Shown here in pieces: positions 27,197 through 35,349 of a stretch of DNA of 46,812 bases. Made by a program: the position numbers and the translations under genes. The notes under the pieces were generated by a model. It saw only the letters and a list, made by a program, of their open reading frames with translations, was not told where the DNA came from and made no database searches. Within the stretch, counting starts at the first letter, position 1; the number at the start of each line of letters is the position of its first letter. Source of the stretch: Gammaproteobacteria bacterium (GTDB lineage Bacteria; Pseudomonadota; Gammaproteobacteria; Xanthomonadales; SZUA-36); NCBI GenBank assembly GCA_030431095.1, contig JAUIJU010000022.1, positions 1 through 46,812 on the forward strand, in the 5' to 3' direction.

Positions 27197-28246
27197 ATGC
27201 CCCCACACAAGGTCCGACTTTCCGGCAGCGGCAAGGAATTCGAGGTGCGCGAAGACGAAACCGTGCTGGGTGCGGCCCTGCGCCAGGGCGTCATGTTGCC
27301 GTATTCCTGCAAGAACGGCACCTGCGGCAGTTGCAAGGGGCGCCTGCGCGCCGGCGAGGTCGACTATCCCATCCACCCGCCACTGGGCCTGGACGAAAAC
27401 GAAAAGAATGCCGGTGACATCCTGCTCTGCCAGGCCGTTCCCGTCACCGACCTGGAGGTCGAGGTCCGCGAGATCGAGGCCGTGCGCGACATACCGGTGC
27501 TGATGATGCCGGCCCGCGTGGTCGAGAAAACGCCGCTGGCCGACACCGTGATGAAGGTGGTGCTGCGCCTGCCCGCGGCCCAGCACCTGCAGTTCCTGGC
27601 CGGCCAGTACATCGACATTCTGCTGCCCGGTGGCAAGCGTCGCGCCTTTTCCATCGCCAGTTCGCCTTCGCGCGACGGTGAGATCGAACTGCACGTGCGT
27701 CACGTGGAGGGCGGGGATTTCACCGGCTGGGTGTTCGACGAGATGCAACTGAAAGACATCCTCCGCCTGGAAGGCCCGCTGGGCACATTCTTCGTGCGCC
27801 ACGACGAGGAACGTCGCCCCATGATCATGATGGGCGGGGGCACGGGCATCGCGCCGCTGAAATCCATGATCGAAGACCTGCTGGCGCACGGCGACACGCG
27901 CCCGATCCACCTGTTCTGGGGCGCACGACGGACCGAAGAGCTGTACATGGAAGACCTGATTCACGGTTGGGTGGACGACCATACCCACATCGAATACACC
28001 CCCGCCATTTCAGAACCTGGCGATCAGCGGGTGCAGAGCGGCTTTGCCGGGTACGTGCACGAAGCCGTGCTCGACGCCTACACCACCCTGGCGCACCACG
28101 ACGTGTACATGAGCGGACCGCCGGCCATGATCGATGCGGCCCGACATGCGTTCCAGGACAAGGGCATTCGCGAAGGACGCCTGTACTACGACTCCTTCGA
28201 ATTCGGCTCGGACGTACCGGTGAGCATTCTGGCCCGGCCGCACTAG
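27197..28246 (+). CDS. ferredoxin:NAD(P)H oxidoreductase-like protein (2Fe-2S plus FAD/NAD domains)
   Basis: 349 aa. The N-terminal plant-type ferredoxin domain has the cluster pattern YSCKNGTCGSCKG and a fourth Cys in DILLCQA. A ferredoxin-reductase FAD domain follows (RAFSIASSPS), then an NAD domain (MGGGTGIAPLKSMI, MSGPPAMIDAA, C-terminal SFEFGSD). Databases often call such proteins CDP-6-deoxy-delta-3,4-glucoseen reductase after AscD, but no dideoxysugar genes are here, so that name is probably wrong for this copy. It more likely passes electrons from NAD(P)H to an unidentified oxygenase or reductase. The divergent 181-bp gap (27016-27196) shows no clear promoter. Confidence 0.88.
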   Translation: MPPHKVRLSGSGKEFEVREDETVLGAALRQGVMLPYSCKNGTCGSCKGRLRAGEVDYPIHPPLGLDENEKNAGDILLCQAVPVTDLEVEVREIEAVRDIPVLMMPARVVEKTPLADTVMKVVLRLPAAQHLQFLAGQYIDILLPGGKRRAFSIASSPSRDGEIELHVRHVEGGDFTGWVFDEMQLKDILRLEGPLGTFFVRHDEERRPMIMMGGGTGIAPLKSMIEDLLAHGDTRPIHLFWGARRTEELYMEDLIHGWVDDHTHIEYTPAISEPGDQRVQSGFAGYVHEAVLDAYTTLAHHDVYMSGPPAMIDAARHAFQDKGIREGRLYYDSFEFGSDVPVSILARPH

Positions 28247-28303
28247 GGGGTATGCAATGCTTGCCATTCCGGCACAAACGGCGCCTGGCAGGCTGCTCCT
28301 TCT

Positions 28304-29533
28304 TCAGGCCGATGCAGCGCCCTCGTCAGGCGGCGCCAGGCGCGCGTTTTCGAGCGGCAGCGGCGCGGGTGAACGACCCTGGGTCAGTCGCAGGGCGTTA
28401 CGAAAGCAGGCCATGGCCAGTTCCAGCTCGCCCTGGCGATCCAGCAGTTGCCCCAGGGCGTCATAGCCGGCTGCGGTCGGCTCCAGTTCCAGACTCTTGA
28501 TCAGGTGGGTTCGCGCCTTGCCCCACAGGCGCTGGCCGGCGCACAGACGGCCCAGCGCCATGTGCAACGCGGGATCTTCCGGGTGCTTCAGCAGCCAGGA
28601 TTCGCACTGCTTGAGACGACGACCCGCATCACCGGCGCCCGGATCCCCATAACGCAGCACCAGGGCCGGGTTCCATGCTTCCTTGAGGCTGTGGCGAAGC
28701 ACGGGCTCCGCCAGTTCCGCCCGCTCCAGCTCACCGGCCCGCTCGGCGTACACCTCCACGCTGCGCGGGTCGCGCTTCATGGACCGGGGCAAGGCTTTCC
28801 AGGCCGTTTCCAATGACGCCGCGTCGGCCGCGCCCGACAGGCGGTGGCGGGCAATCTCCAGCTGCAGCTCCGCCACCTGGTCATCGGTCATCACGTCGGT
28901 CTTGCGCAGTTGCGACAACAGGCCCTGCAGTTGGTCCCAGTGGCCGAGCTCGCGATAGCAACGCGCCAGCAGTTCCAGCACCTGGGGGTGCTGTTTGCGC
29001 CGCGCGTGCAGGCCTTCGAGCACCGGCAGGGCCTCGGCGCGCTGGCCGTTCTGCAACAACAATCGCGCCCGGGTCAGCTCCACGATGAACTGACGTCTGC
29101 GGCCGCCACTGTCGGCCTGCTCGAGGTAATACTCGCGCCGGTCTTCGGCCTCCATGCTGGAAGCCGCCTGGGCCGCGGCCAGGTAGCGCGCGGTGGTTTT
29201 GCCGGGCAGGGAAGCGGATTTACCCAGGGCCTTCTCCGCGGTTTTCCAGTCGCCTTCCGTCAGCGCCAGCAGGCCCTTCTCGAGCTGTGCCAGCCCACGC
29301 CGTTCCGCTACCCTGCGCGCGGTCTCCGCGGGCAGTCGCCAGAGCCAGAACAGCAACTGGACCAGCGCCCAAAGCAGCACCAGGCCGCCCACCAGCACGA
29401 GCACGCTGGTCTCGATGGTCCAGCCCATGAAGTGGATCTGCACCAGGCCAGGGTCGTTGCTGAACACCGGCGCCAGCGCCGCGGTGAGCAGCAACAGCCC
29501 GAGGGCGGTCAGCAGCATGACCGATCGTTTCAT
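28304..29533 (-). CDS. hemY: HemY-type heme biosynthesis membrane/TPR protein
   Basis: 409-aa inner-membrane protein with two N-terminal helices (about 5-25 and 42-66) followed by a long soluble TPR region (residues about 80-390; for example LAQLEKGLLALTEGDWKTAEKAL and ALGRLCAGQRLWGKARTHL). This is the gammaproteobacterial HemY associated with late heme synthesis, not the Bacillus protoporphyrinogen oxidase of the same name. It is probably a scaffold; the molecular role is unsettled. Overlaps hemX by four bases at the end of the hem series. Confidence 0.9.
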   Translation of the reverse strand: MKRSVMLLTALGLLLLTAALAPVFSNDPGLVQIHFMGWTIETSVLVLVGGLVLLWALVQLLFWLWRLPAETARRVAERRGLAQLEKGLLALTEGDWKTAEKALGKSASLPGKTTARYLAAAQAASSMEAEDRREYYLEQADSGGRRRQFIVELTRARLLLQNGQRAEALPVLEGLHARRKQHPQVLELLARCYRELGHWDQLQGLLSQLRKTDVMTDDQVAELQLEIARHRLSGAADAASLETAWKALPRSMKRDPRSVEVYAERAGELERAELAEPVLRHSLKEAWNPALVLRYGDPGAGDAGRRLKQCESWLLKHPEDPALHMALGRLCAGQRLWGKARTHLIKSLELEPTAAGYDALGQLLDRQGELELAMACFRNALRLTQGRSPAPLPLENARLAPPDEGAASA

Positions 29534-30831
29534 GCCGTGTCGTCGTCCACGGCCGGATCGACTGGAGGCTCCTCGCCAGGCGTTTCGTCCGGGTCGGCAC
29601 CGGCGCTATCGGCTGACGCGTCGTCGGGTCCGTCGGCCGGCGGCTCCCCGTCAGGCGAGGGTGCGACCACAGGATCGTCCGGCGTACCGGCTTCCGCTGC
29701 CGCCTGCGGCGGCGCTTCGCGTACGCTGCGAATCTGGTGCAGCCGGGTCCATGGCGTGGAGATGTCCGGCCAGGCCACCGCCAGGCTCGTGCCGGCGAGT
29801 TCCTGCAGGGCTTCGTCGAAGCGCTGCACGGTCGCGGCCTCTCGATCGAAGTATTGCTGCAAGGTCGCATCGGCCCGTTCCACCGCCGACGCGAAAGCCT
29901 GGTCGTTCTCGCGCAACAGGGCCAGGCGCGCGGCTTCGAGCTGCAGCCAGAGGCCCTGGCGCACGTAGTCCTTGTCTTCCAGGCTGATCAGGCTGCCGTC
30001 CGCCTCGCGACGTCGTACGCTGACCAGGCCACTCATGGCGGCTTTGAACCGCGCCCAGACCCCGGGCTCTTCCTCGCCCGGCGCCGGGTCGTCCGCGACC
30101 GCCGGCGCTTCCTGTCCCGGGAAGGGCAGGACCGGGATGCGCGCCTGCAGGCGGCCCAATGTTTCCGTCAGGGCAATGGCATCCGGTCGCTGCACTTCGT
30201 CCAGGGACGACCGGGCGGCCGCGATGGCGCGCCGTACCGGCAAGTAGACCGGGTCATCCATGGCCTCCAGCTGCTGATCGGCCAGGTCCAGCGCGCGATC
30301 GGCCGTGCGCATGTCGCCATAGAGCTGCAGACGCTCGTTGGCCGAGCGAAGGAGATAGTCCACCTCGGACAGGCCCAGACCCTGGCGGGGCGATTCACCG
30401 CGCACCACCAGCGCACCGACCCGCGATTCCAGGCCTTCCAGGCGCTCAACCGTGTCCGCCAGTGACGACTCCAGGGCGGCCAGGCGGGCACGGTCGGAGC
30501 CTGCCACGCTCTGCGCCCGGTCCAGCGCCTGGTCCAATTCGGCCAGCCCGTCGTCGAGTTCCAGCCGTTCCACCGCCTCCAGGCGTCGCGCCTGTTCACG
30601 CTGAGCCTGGGCCAGTTGCGCCTGACCGGCGCTCACCTGTTGAAGATCGGACTGCAAGGCGGCGGAGGTGTCGACAGCGTCGCGGTCCAGCCACCATTGC
30701 CAGGCATTCCAGCCGGCCACGGCCAGGGCCAGCAGCAAGGCCAGGAAGGCCAGCAGCAGGCCGCCTCGTTTGGGCTTCGCCTTCTCGCTGGCGAAGGGAT
30801 CGAATTCAGGGGTTGATTCTTCGTTTTCCAC
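29530..30831 (-). CDS. hemX: HemX family protein (often annotated uroporphyrinogen-III C-methyltransferase)
   Basis: 433 aa. A single transmembrane helix (about 25-45) is followed by a long coiled-coil and helical periplasmic region with LSEVDYLLRSANERLQLYGD, the HemX hallmark. No SAM-dependent methyltransferase motifs are visible, so the methyltransferase label in databases is unsafe. The C-terminal 55 residues are an acidic Pro/Asp-rich, probably disordered tail. It sits 65 bases after hemD and overlaps hemY, as in other gammaproteobacteria. Confidence 0.9.
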   Translation of the reverse strand: MENEESTPEFDPFASEKAKPKRGGLLLAFLALLLALAVAGWNAWQWWLDRDAVDTSAALQSDLQQVSAGQAQLAQAQREQARRLEAVERLELDDGLAELDQALDRAQSVAGSDRARLAALESSLADTVERLEGLESRVGALVVRGESPRQGLGLSEVDYLLRSANERLQLYGDMRTADRALDLADQQLEAMDDPVYLPVRRAIAAARSSLDEVQRPDAIALTETLGRLQARIPVLPFPGQEAPAVADDPAPGEEEPGVWARFKAAMSGLVSVRRREADGSLISLEDKDYVRQGLWLQLEAARLALLRENDQAFASAVERADATLQQYFDREAATVQRFDEALQELAGTSLAVAWPDISTPWTRLHQIRSVREAPPQAAAEAGTPDDPVVAPSPDGEPPADGPDDASADSAGADPDETPGEEPPVDPAVDDDTA

Positions 30832-30896
30832 GAGGGGTGGCCCTCATGCGGTCGGATTGAGTGATGCTAACCAATCGGCGCAGGCTTTGCACCGGC

Positions 30897-31643
30897 TCAT
30901 TCACGGGCACCCAGCAGGTGGAAGCACTTGAGGATGTCACCGTTGCCCGGCCCCTCAGTGACCTGCACATCCCCGATACCCTGTTCTCGCGCCAAATCCG
31001 CCAGGCGTTCCGAGATGACGATGGCCGTGCCCTGGCGGACCAATCGGCGGGCCTTGTCAGACAGTCGCTCCATCAGGTGTTCCAGTGCCGTGCCGCTGGT
31101 CCAGACACTGAGCACCCGTTCCGCCGCTTCCAGGCGGCCCACCTCCTTCGGTTCCGGGTCCAGCAGCAGGCGCCGGTAAACCGGCACTTCGCGCACTGCC
31201 CAGCCCCGCGCGACCAGTCCCTTACGCAAGGCCTCGCGTCCACCGGGCGCAGTCAGCAACAGGGCGGCGCCTGGTTCCAGGGTGTCCTGGATGAAGTCCA
31301 GCAGGGCCTCGCTGTCGAAATCCGGCCCCGGCGCCTGCAGGCAATCCAGCCCTGCGCCGGACAGGGCGCGGGTGGTTGCCGGTCCGATGGATGCCAGGCG
31401 GCTGCCCCACAGCATGCGGCCTTCCAGCGCGGGCAGACCGAAATGAACGGCGCGAGGGCTGGTGAAAACCAGTAGCCGACTGGAGGACTCGCGCCACGCC
31501 CGGTCGCCGGAAACCGGCTCGTCGACGGCTTCGAAGCGAAACACGGGCAGGTGCACGGGTTCGAGATGGGCGGCCTCCAGCCAGCCGGCCAGCTCGTCTC
31601 CCTGCGGTCGCGGGCGGCTGACCAGGGCGTGTGTGTAAACCAT
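30897..31643 (-). CDS. hemD: uroporphyrinogen-III synthase
   Basis: 248 aa from ATG 31643; a GTG 12 codons earlier is possible but less likely. The enzyme closes hydroxymethylbilane to uroporphyrinogen III with inversion of ring D. The family is poorly conserved. Visible support is the N-terminal VSRPRPQGDELAGWLE, LVFTSPRAVHFGL, IGPATTRAL, VYRRLLLDP, WTSGTALEHLM and the order hemC-hemD-hemX-hemY. Unlike most relatives, hemD is separated from hemC by 292 bp of structured DNA. Confidence 0.9.
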   Translation of the reverse strand: MVYTHALVSRPRPQGDELAGWLEAAHLEPVHLPVFRFEAVDEPVSGDRAWRESSSRLLVFTSPRAVHFGLPALEGRMLWGSRLASIGPATTRALSGAGLDCLQAPGPDFDSEALLDFIQDTLEPGAALLLTAPGGREALRKGLVARGWAVREVPVYRRLLLDPEPKEVGRLEAAERVLSVWTSGTALEHLMERLSDKARRLVRQGTAIVISERLADLAREQGIGDVQVTEGPGNGDILKCFHLLGARE

Positions 31644-31669
31644 GTAGGACCCGATGCGAACCCGCACCG

Positions 31670-31678
31670 AGTGTAGCA
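31670..31678 (-). promoter_or_regulatory. candidate extended -10 promoter for hemD
   Basis: On the minus strand the sequence reads TGCTACACT, an extended -10 (TGn plus TACACT). No good -35 lies 17 bases upstream. Start would be near 31663, giving a 20-base leader to the hemD ATG. If real, hemD-hemX-hemY could be transcribed independently of hemC. Confidence 0.33.
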
Positions 31679-31682
31679 CCTG

Positions 31683-31711
31683 CCCCGCCGCCCACGAATG
31701 GGGCGGCGGGG
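31683..31711. repeat. 11-bp GC hairpin in the hemC-hemD gap
   Basis: CCCCGCCGCCC (31683-31693) and GGGCGGCGGGG (31701-31711) pair perfectly around a 7-base loop. No T-run follows on either strand, so it is not a standard intrinsic terminator. It lies directly upstream of the candidate hemD -10 and just beyond a larger inverted repeat (31728-31828). The rest of the gap, 31829-31935, shows no further structure that I can recognise. Confidence 0.7.
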
Positions 31712-31722
31712 GACCGGGGCGA

Positions 31723-31893
31723 TCAAGAACCCGGGTGAAGGTGCATGCAGACGTCGCACTGAGGGGCTTGCGTGTTGGCGAAGTAGGGATAGCGCTCCGC
31801 TGCAGGCACCTGGAAATTCACCCGGGTTAACCGTTGGCCCGCCAACCGGCTGCGCGTCCCAGCCTGCTCATACGGGCGTCTTAGTACGAACAC
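31723..31893 (-). CDS. possible 56-codon small ORF in the hemC-hemD gap
   Basis: GTG 31893 to TGA 31723-31725. The peptide has a protein-like composition with FQVPAAERYPYFANT and a CDVCMHLHPGS C terminus containing a CxxC pair and two His. Against this, about 30% of third codon positions are A or T (including AGA, CTA, TTA and GTA), well above neighbouring genes. There is no clear ribosome site, and both arms of a long inverted repeat fall inside it. It could be a recently acquired small gene, a fragment, or chance. No function is assigned. Confidence 0.25.
   Translation of the reverse strand: MFVLRRPYEQAGTRSRLAGQRLTRVNFQVPAAERYPYFANTQAPQCDVCMHLHPGS
31728..31828. repeat. 101-nt imperfect inverted repeat (long hairpin) in the hemC-hemD gap
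   Basis: AACCCGGGTGAA (31728-31739) and TTCACCCGGGTT (31817-31828) are perfect 12-bp inverted copies. Inside them GGTGCATGCAG (31740-31750) pairs with CTGCAGGCACC (31800-31810) at 10 of 11 positions, leaving a six-base one-sided bulge (31811-31816) and a loop of about 49 bases. A DNA or RNA hairpin of 22 pairs with an asymmetric bulge suggests a structured RNA, a miniature mobile element or a recombination site. I recognise no known family. Confidence 0.75.
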
Positions 31894-31935
31894 TATCGTA
31901 AATACTGCGGACGTGCAAGCATGCAGGCCAATCCG

Positions 31936-32856
31936 TCAGCCGCCGGCCAGGCCGGCGATGATCTCGCGGGCGCCACGCGCCTCCAGGTCGGCGGCCAGGG
32001 CCTCGCCGCAGGCCCCGGGATCGGTGCCTGCGAGCTCGGCGCGCAACACCCGCCGTCCGTCAGGTGTGCCCACGAGCGCGCGCAGCAGGAATCCTTGTCC
32101 CCGGGGTTCGGCGTAGACCGCCAGCGGCACCTGGCAACTGCCCTGGAGGCGAGCCAGCACCGTCCGTTCAGCGGCGGCCTGGATCATCGCGAAGGGATCG
32201 GCGAGTGGACGGATGCGCTCGATGAGCCTGGCGTCTGCAGTGCGGCACTGCAGGCCGATGATCCCCTGCGTCCCCGCCGGCAACCATTGCGGTGAAACCA
32301 GTTCACTCGTGATGCGCTGATCCAGGCCCAGCCGCTCCAGGCCGGCGCAGGCCAGGATGATGGCGTCGTAGTCGCCCGCGTCGAGCTTTCCCAGGCGCGT
32401 GTCGACGTTGCCGCGCAGATCCAGGACGCACAGATCGGGGCGGGCGGCCAACAGCTGGCATCGGCGGCGCAGGCTGGAGGTTCCCACCCGGGATCCGGCC
32501 GGCATGTCGGCCAGGGACACGCCGCCGCGACTGACCCAGGCATCGAAGGGATTGGCGCGCGGCAAGGCCACCTCCAGCGACAGACCGGGGGTTTCCTCGG
32601 CCGGCATATCCTTCATGGAGTGCACGGCAAGATCAGTCTCACCCGCCAGCAGGGACGACTCGAGTTCTTTCAGGAACAGGCCCTTGCCACCGATGTCCGC
32701 CAATGGCCGGTCGATGATGCGATCACCCCGCGTCACGATGGGCACCAGCTCCACGCGAACGTCCGGGTGCGCCTCCAGCAGGCGGTCACGAACGTGGTTG
32801 GCCTGCCACAGGGCCAACGCGCTGCGTCGCGTGGCGATGCGGATCTCCTGGCTCAT
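31936..32856 (-). CDS. hemC: hydroxymethylbilane synthase (porphobilinogen deaminase)
   Basis: 306-aa cytoplasmic enzyme assembling four porphobilinogens into hydroxymethylbilane. Motifs: RIATRRSALALWQAN, GKGLFLKELE, HSMKDMP with catalytic Asp83, RVGTSSLRRRCQL, LRGNVDTRLGKLD, and the dipyrromethane cofactor Cys241 in LQGSCQVPLAVYAE. ATG 32856 overlaps the stop of the LytTR regulator gene by four bases, so it is coupled to the algZ/algR-like pair. Confidence 0.97.
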   Translation of the reverse strand: MSQEIRIATRRSALALWQANHVRDRLLEAHPDVRVELVPIVTRGDRIIDRPLADIGGKGLFLKELESSLLAGETDLAVHSMKDMPAEETPGLSLEVALPRANPFDAWVSRGGVSLADMPAGSRVGTSSLRRRCQLLAARPDLCVLDLRGNVDTRLGKLDAGDYDAIILACAGLERLGLDQRITSELVSPQWLPAGTQGIIGLQCRTADARLIERIRPLADPFAMIQAAAERTVLARLQGSCQVPLAVYAEPRGQGFLLRALVGTPDGRRVLRAELAGTDPGACGEALAADLEARGAREIIAGLAGG

Positions 32857-33557
32857 TGCATGTCCTTCAGCAGGCGGCGCACGGCCGGCAACTGCCGCCG
32901 GCTGACCACGGGACGGAGGTCGCAGCCATCGACGATGGCATGCATGCCGCCGTCGCCCGGCTCCAGGCCGCGAACCCGGTCACGTGAAACCAGGGCACTG
33001 CGATGTACGCGCAAGAACCGGCCAGGGTGGGCATTGTCGATTTCGGTCAGGGAGTGATCGATCATGACCGTGCGCCCCGGCAGGTAGACCGTTGTGTACT
33101 TGTCCTCGGCCACCAGGCAGGCGACATCGTTGAGGTCGATCAGTTCGGTAGCGCCGCCGAGGGTCGCGGCGAGAAATGCCTCCGGCCGCTGCATGCCCAG
33201 GAACCGGCGCGCACGCGCCAGCGCCTGCGCCAGGCGCTCGGCGCTGACCGGCTTGACCAGGTAGTCGACCGCCTCGTATTCGAACGCTTCCAGGGCGTGC
33301 TCTTCGTAGGCCGTGCAGAAAATCACCGCCGGCGAGGCAGACGCCTGCTTCAGCTCGGCAGCCAGGTCGAGGCCATCCACGCCGGGCATGGAAATGTCCA
33401 GCAGCAATACGTCGGGGTCGAGGCGCCGGATCAGCCCGCGCGCCTCGGCGCCGGAGCCGGCCTCGCCGACCACCGCGCAACCGGGCAATTCACCCAGCAT
33501 GCGGCGCAGGCGCGAGCGCGCCGGCAGTTCGTCGTCAATGACCAGCAGATTGAGCAT
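32853..33557 (-). CDS. algR: AlgR-like LytTR response regulator
   Basis: 234 aa. The receiver domain has phospho-acceptor Asp54 in LLLDISMPGVDG and signature VKPVSAERLAQAL. The C-terminal LytTR DNA-binding domain (about 135-234) has YTTVYLPGRTVMIDHSLTEI and FLRVHRSALVSRDRV. Arrangement kinase-regulator-hemC is the same as algZ-algR-hemC in Pseudomonas, where AlgR controls alginate and virulence genes. The targets here are unknown, so the symbol denotes orthologous position, not proven role. Confidence 0.88.
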   Translation of the reverse strand: MLNLLVIDDELPARSRLRRMLGELPGCAVVGEAGSGAEARGLIRRLDPDVLLLDISMPGVDGLDLAAELKQASASPAVIFCTAYEEHALEAFEYEAVDYLVKPVSAERLAQALARARRFLGMQRPEAFLAATLGGATELIDLNDVACLVAEDKYTTVYLPGRTVMIDHSLTEIDNAHPGRFLRVHRSALVSRDRVRGLEPGDGGMHAIVDGCDLRPVVSRRQLPAVRRLLKDMQ

Positions 33558-34608
33558 GGGGCAGGGTCAGCACGGCGTAAAAACGGCCGTCGTCCTTGTG
33601 GGTCATGAGGCTGGCCAGCGAACTGTAGGCCAGGACGAGACGCGAACGAATGTTGCCCAGGGCCATGCCCTGTCCCGGCTTGCTGCCGGCGGGCGCCAGG
33701 GGGTTGGTTACGGTGATCACCACGTTGCCGCCCTCACGACGGCCGAACACCTGCACGCTGCCGCCTTCCGCGCGCGGCTGGATACCGTGGATCACGGCGT
33801 TCTCCAGCAAAGGCTGCAACAGCATGGGCAGCACCGGCTCTTCCCCCGGCAGGTCCCGCATGTCCCAGACCACGCGCAGCCGGTCGCCCAGACGCCGTTC
33901 TTCCATGGCCAGGTATTTGCGCGCCAGCGCCAGCTCGTCGTCGAGCGGAATCAGGTCGTCACTGGCGCGCATGCCACCGCGAAACAGTTCCGCCAGATCC
34001 TCGGTGGCCCGCTCGGCATTGCGCGGGTCGTCGTGCACCAGGCTGGCGATGGTGTTGAGGCTGTTGAACAGGAAATGCGGCCGGATGCGCGCCTGCAACG
34101 CCTCGACGCGGGCCTCTGACTCGGCCAGCATTTCGGCTTGCCAGCGGGCGCGGATGAACAGGTACCGGAACAGCGCCAGGCTGACGATGCCCGCGCCCAG
34201 CACGCTACGCACCACGAACTCAGCGAGCGCATCGGGCGCCGGCCCGAAGCCCAGCACCGCGCTGACCAGGCCCGCCAGGTAGCTGAAACCGAAGGCGAAA
34301 ACCACCACGACGAACCAGGCGCTGACCCAGGCCGCCCGGGTAGACAGGCGCGCCAGCACGCCGCGAAAGGCGCACACGCAGTAGGTGCAGAACAGGCCCA
34401 GCGCGAGGGCGTAAGCGAGCAGCCAGGCAGTGACCGTGAACTCGATCGGCCAGCGCGCCCCCAGCAGAACCATCCAGGCCGCCAGCACCGACACGGCAGC
34501 CACGCCGAGTACCGCACGCCAGTGACAGAAGCTCGGCGGGCCGGAGCTGCGCTCCAGCGCCGTCCAGGCTGCTTCGCCCACCTGGCGTTCGACGCCGTGC
34601 CGTACCAT
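33535..34608 (-). CDS. algZ: AlgZ/FimS-like sensor histidine kinase (His_kinase, LytS-type)
   Basis: 357 aa from ATG 34608. About four hydrophobic helices lie between residues 35 and 152. The LytS-type kinase core follows, with phospho-acceptor His178 in RIRPHFLFNSLNTIASLVHD and ATPase N-box PLLENAVIHGIQPRAEGG, then GQGMALGNIRSRL. It lacks the classical HisKA box, as expected for this class. It overlaps the response regulator by 23 bases and starts 11 bases after the esterase stop. Confidence 0.89.
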   Translation of the reverse strand: MVRHGVERQVGEAAWTALERSSGPPSFCHWRAVLGVAAVSVLAAWMVLLGARWPIEFTVTAWLLAYALALGLFCTYCVCAFRGVLARLSTRAAWVSAWFVVVVFAFGFSYLAGLVSAVLGFGPAPDALAEFVVRSVLGAGIVSLALFRYLFIRARWQAEMLAESEARVEALQARIRPHFLFNSLNTIASLVHDDPRNAERATEDLAELFRGGMRASDDLIPLDDELALARKYLAMEERRLGDRLRVVWDMRDLPGEEPVLPMLLQPLLENAVIHGIQPRAEGGSVQVFGRREGGNVVITVTNPLAPAGSKPGQGMALGNIRSRLVLAYSSLASLMTHKDDGRFYAVLTLPHAQSAGH

Positions 34609-34619
34609 CGGCGGCGCCG

Positions 34620-35345
34620 TCAGCCCAGCCGGGCCGCCAGGAACCGGCCGATGTCGGCCAGTTCCTCGGGACTGACGGCGTGTGGAATGGGGTAGCTGTG
34701 CCACGATACCGGGTAGCCGGCTTGCTGCAGGACACCGGCCGAGTGCTGGCCGGCGGCGAACGGCACCACCGGGTCCTGGTCACCGTGGGCGATAAACACC
34801 GGAAGGTCCTGATTGGCCGCTACGGCCTCGGCTTCCAGCCGTTCGGGAAACAGCAGGTAACTCGACAGGGAAACCAGGCCCGCCAGCCGGTGGGGGTGGC
34901 GCAGCGCGACATGGAACGCCATGGCGCCCCCCTGGCTGAATCCGGCCAGCACCTGCCGTGAGGGCGGTACGCCCCGCTCGGTCTCGCGCGCCAGCAAGGC
35001 GGCGACCTGCGCCGCGCTCGCGGCGATGCCCGCCTCGTCCTGGTCGCGACTGGCCGTCAGGGACGCAATGTCGTACCAGGCGCGCATCGGCATGCCCCCA
35101 TTGAGGGTCACGGGGCGCACGTCGGCGTGCGGAAAGACGAACCGCACCGAGGCGCCCGGGGGCAGACCCAGCATCGGCACCACCGGCTCGAAGTCATGTC
35201 CGTCGGCGCCGAGGCCATGCAGCCAGACCACACTCATATCCGGACTGGAATCCGGCGACGGGCCGGTGGTCACTTCCACGGTTTCCGGCAATGCGGTCGA
35301 TGGGTTTTGCGGGCCGGACGCACCGGCTGATTCGGGTGTTTGCAT
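34620..35345 (-). CDS. phospholipase/carboxylesterase family alpha/beta hydrolase
   Basis: 241 aa. Core motifs: VVWLHGLGADGHDFEPVVP (oxyanion), PMRAWYDI, GFSQGG with nucleophile Ser137, HGDQDPVVP with Asp191, and His222 in IPHAVSPEE, all typical of the carboxylesterase/acyl-protein-thioesterase family. The first 36 residues are a Pro/Ser/Glu-rich extension unusual for the family; translation might instead start at Met37 (35237). First gene of a minus-strand series leading into algZ-algR-hemC. Divergent from lptM. Confidence 0.9.
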   Translation of the reverse strand: MQTPESAGASGPQNPSTALPETVEVTTGPSPDSSPDMSVVWLHGLGADGHDFEPVVPMLGLPPGASVRFVFPHADVRPVTLNGGMPMRAWYDIASLTASRDQDEAGIAASAAQVAALLARETERGVPPSRQVLAGFSQGGAMAFHVALRHPHRLAGLVSLSSYLLFPERLEAEAVAANQDLPVFIAHGDQDPVVPFAAGQHSAGVLQQAGYPVSWHSYPIPHAVSPEELADIGRFLAARLG

Positions 35346-35349
35346 GGCG

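Noticed and set aside
27016-27336. Long N-terminal extension of the PlsC-like gene
   Set aside because: It would overlap the divergent reductase gene and its ribosome site; the residues are not protein-like, and ATG 27015 gives a normal N terminus.
31683-31711. Intrinsic terminator after hemC
   Set aside because: Perfect GC stem but no T-run on either strand.
31728-31828. Integron attC site or tRNA-like gene in the hemC-hemD gap
   Set aside because: The bulged hairpin is reminiscent of attC, but the ends lack RYYYAAC and GTTRRRY boxes and there is no cloverleaf. Kept only as an unclassified inverted repeat.
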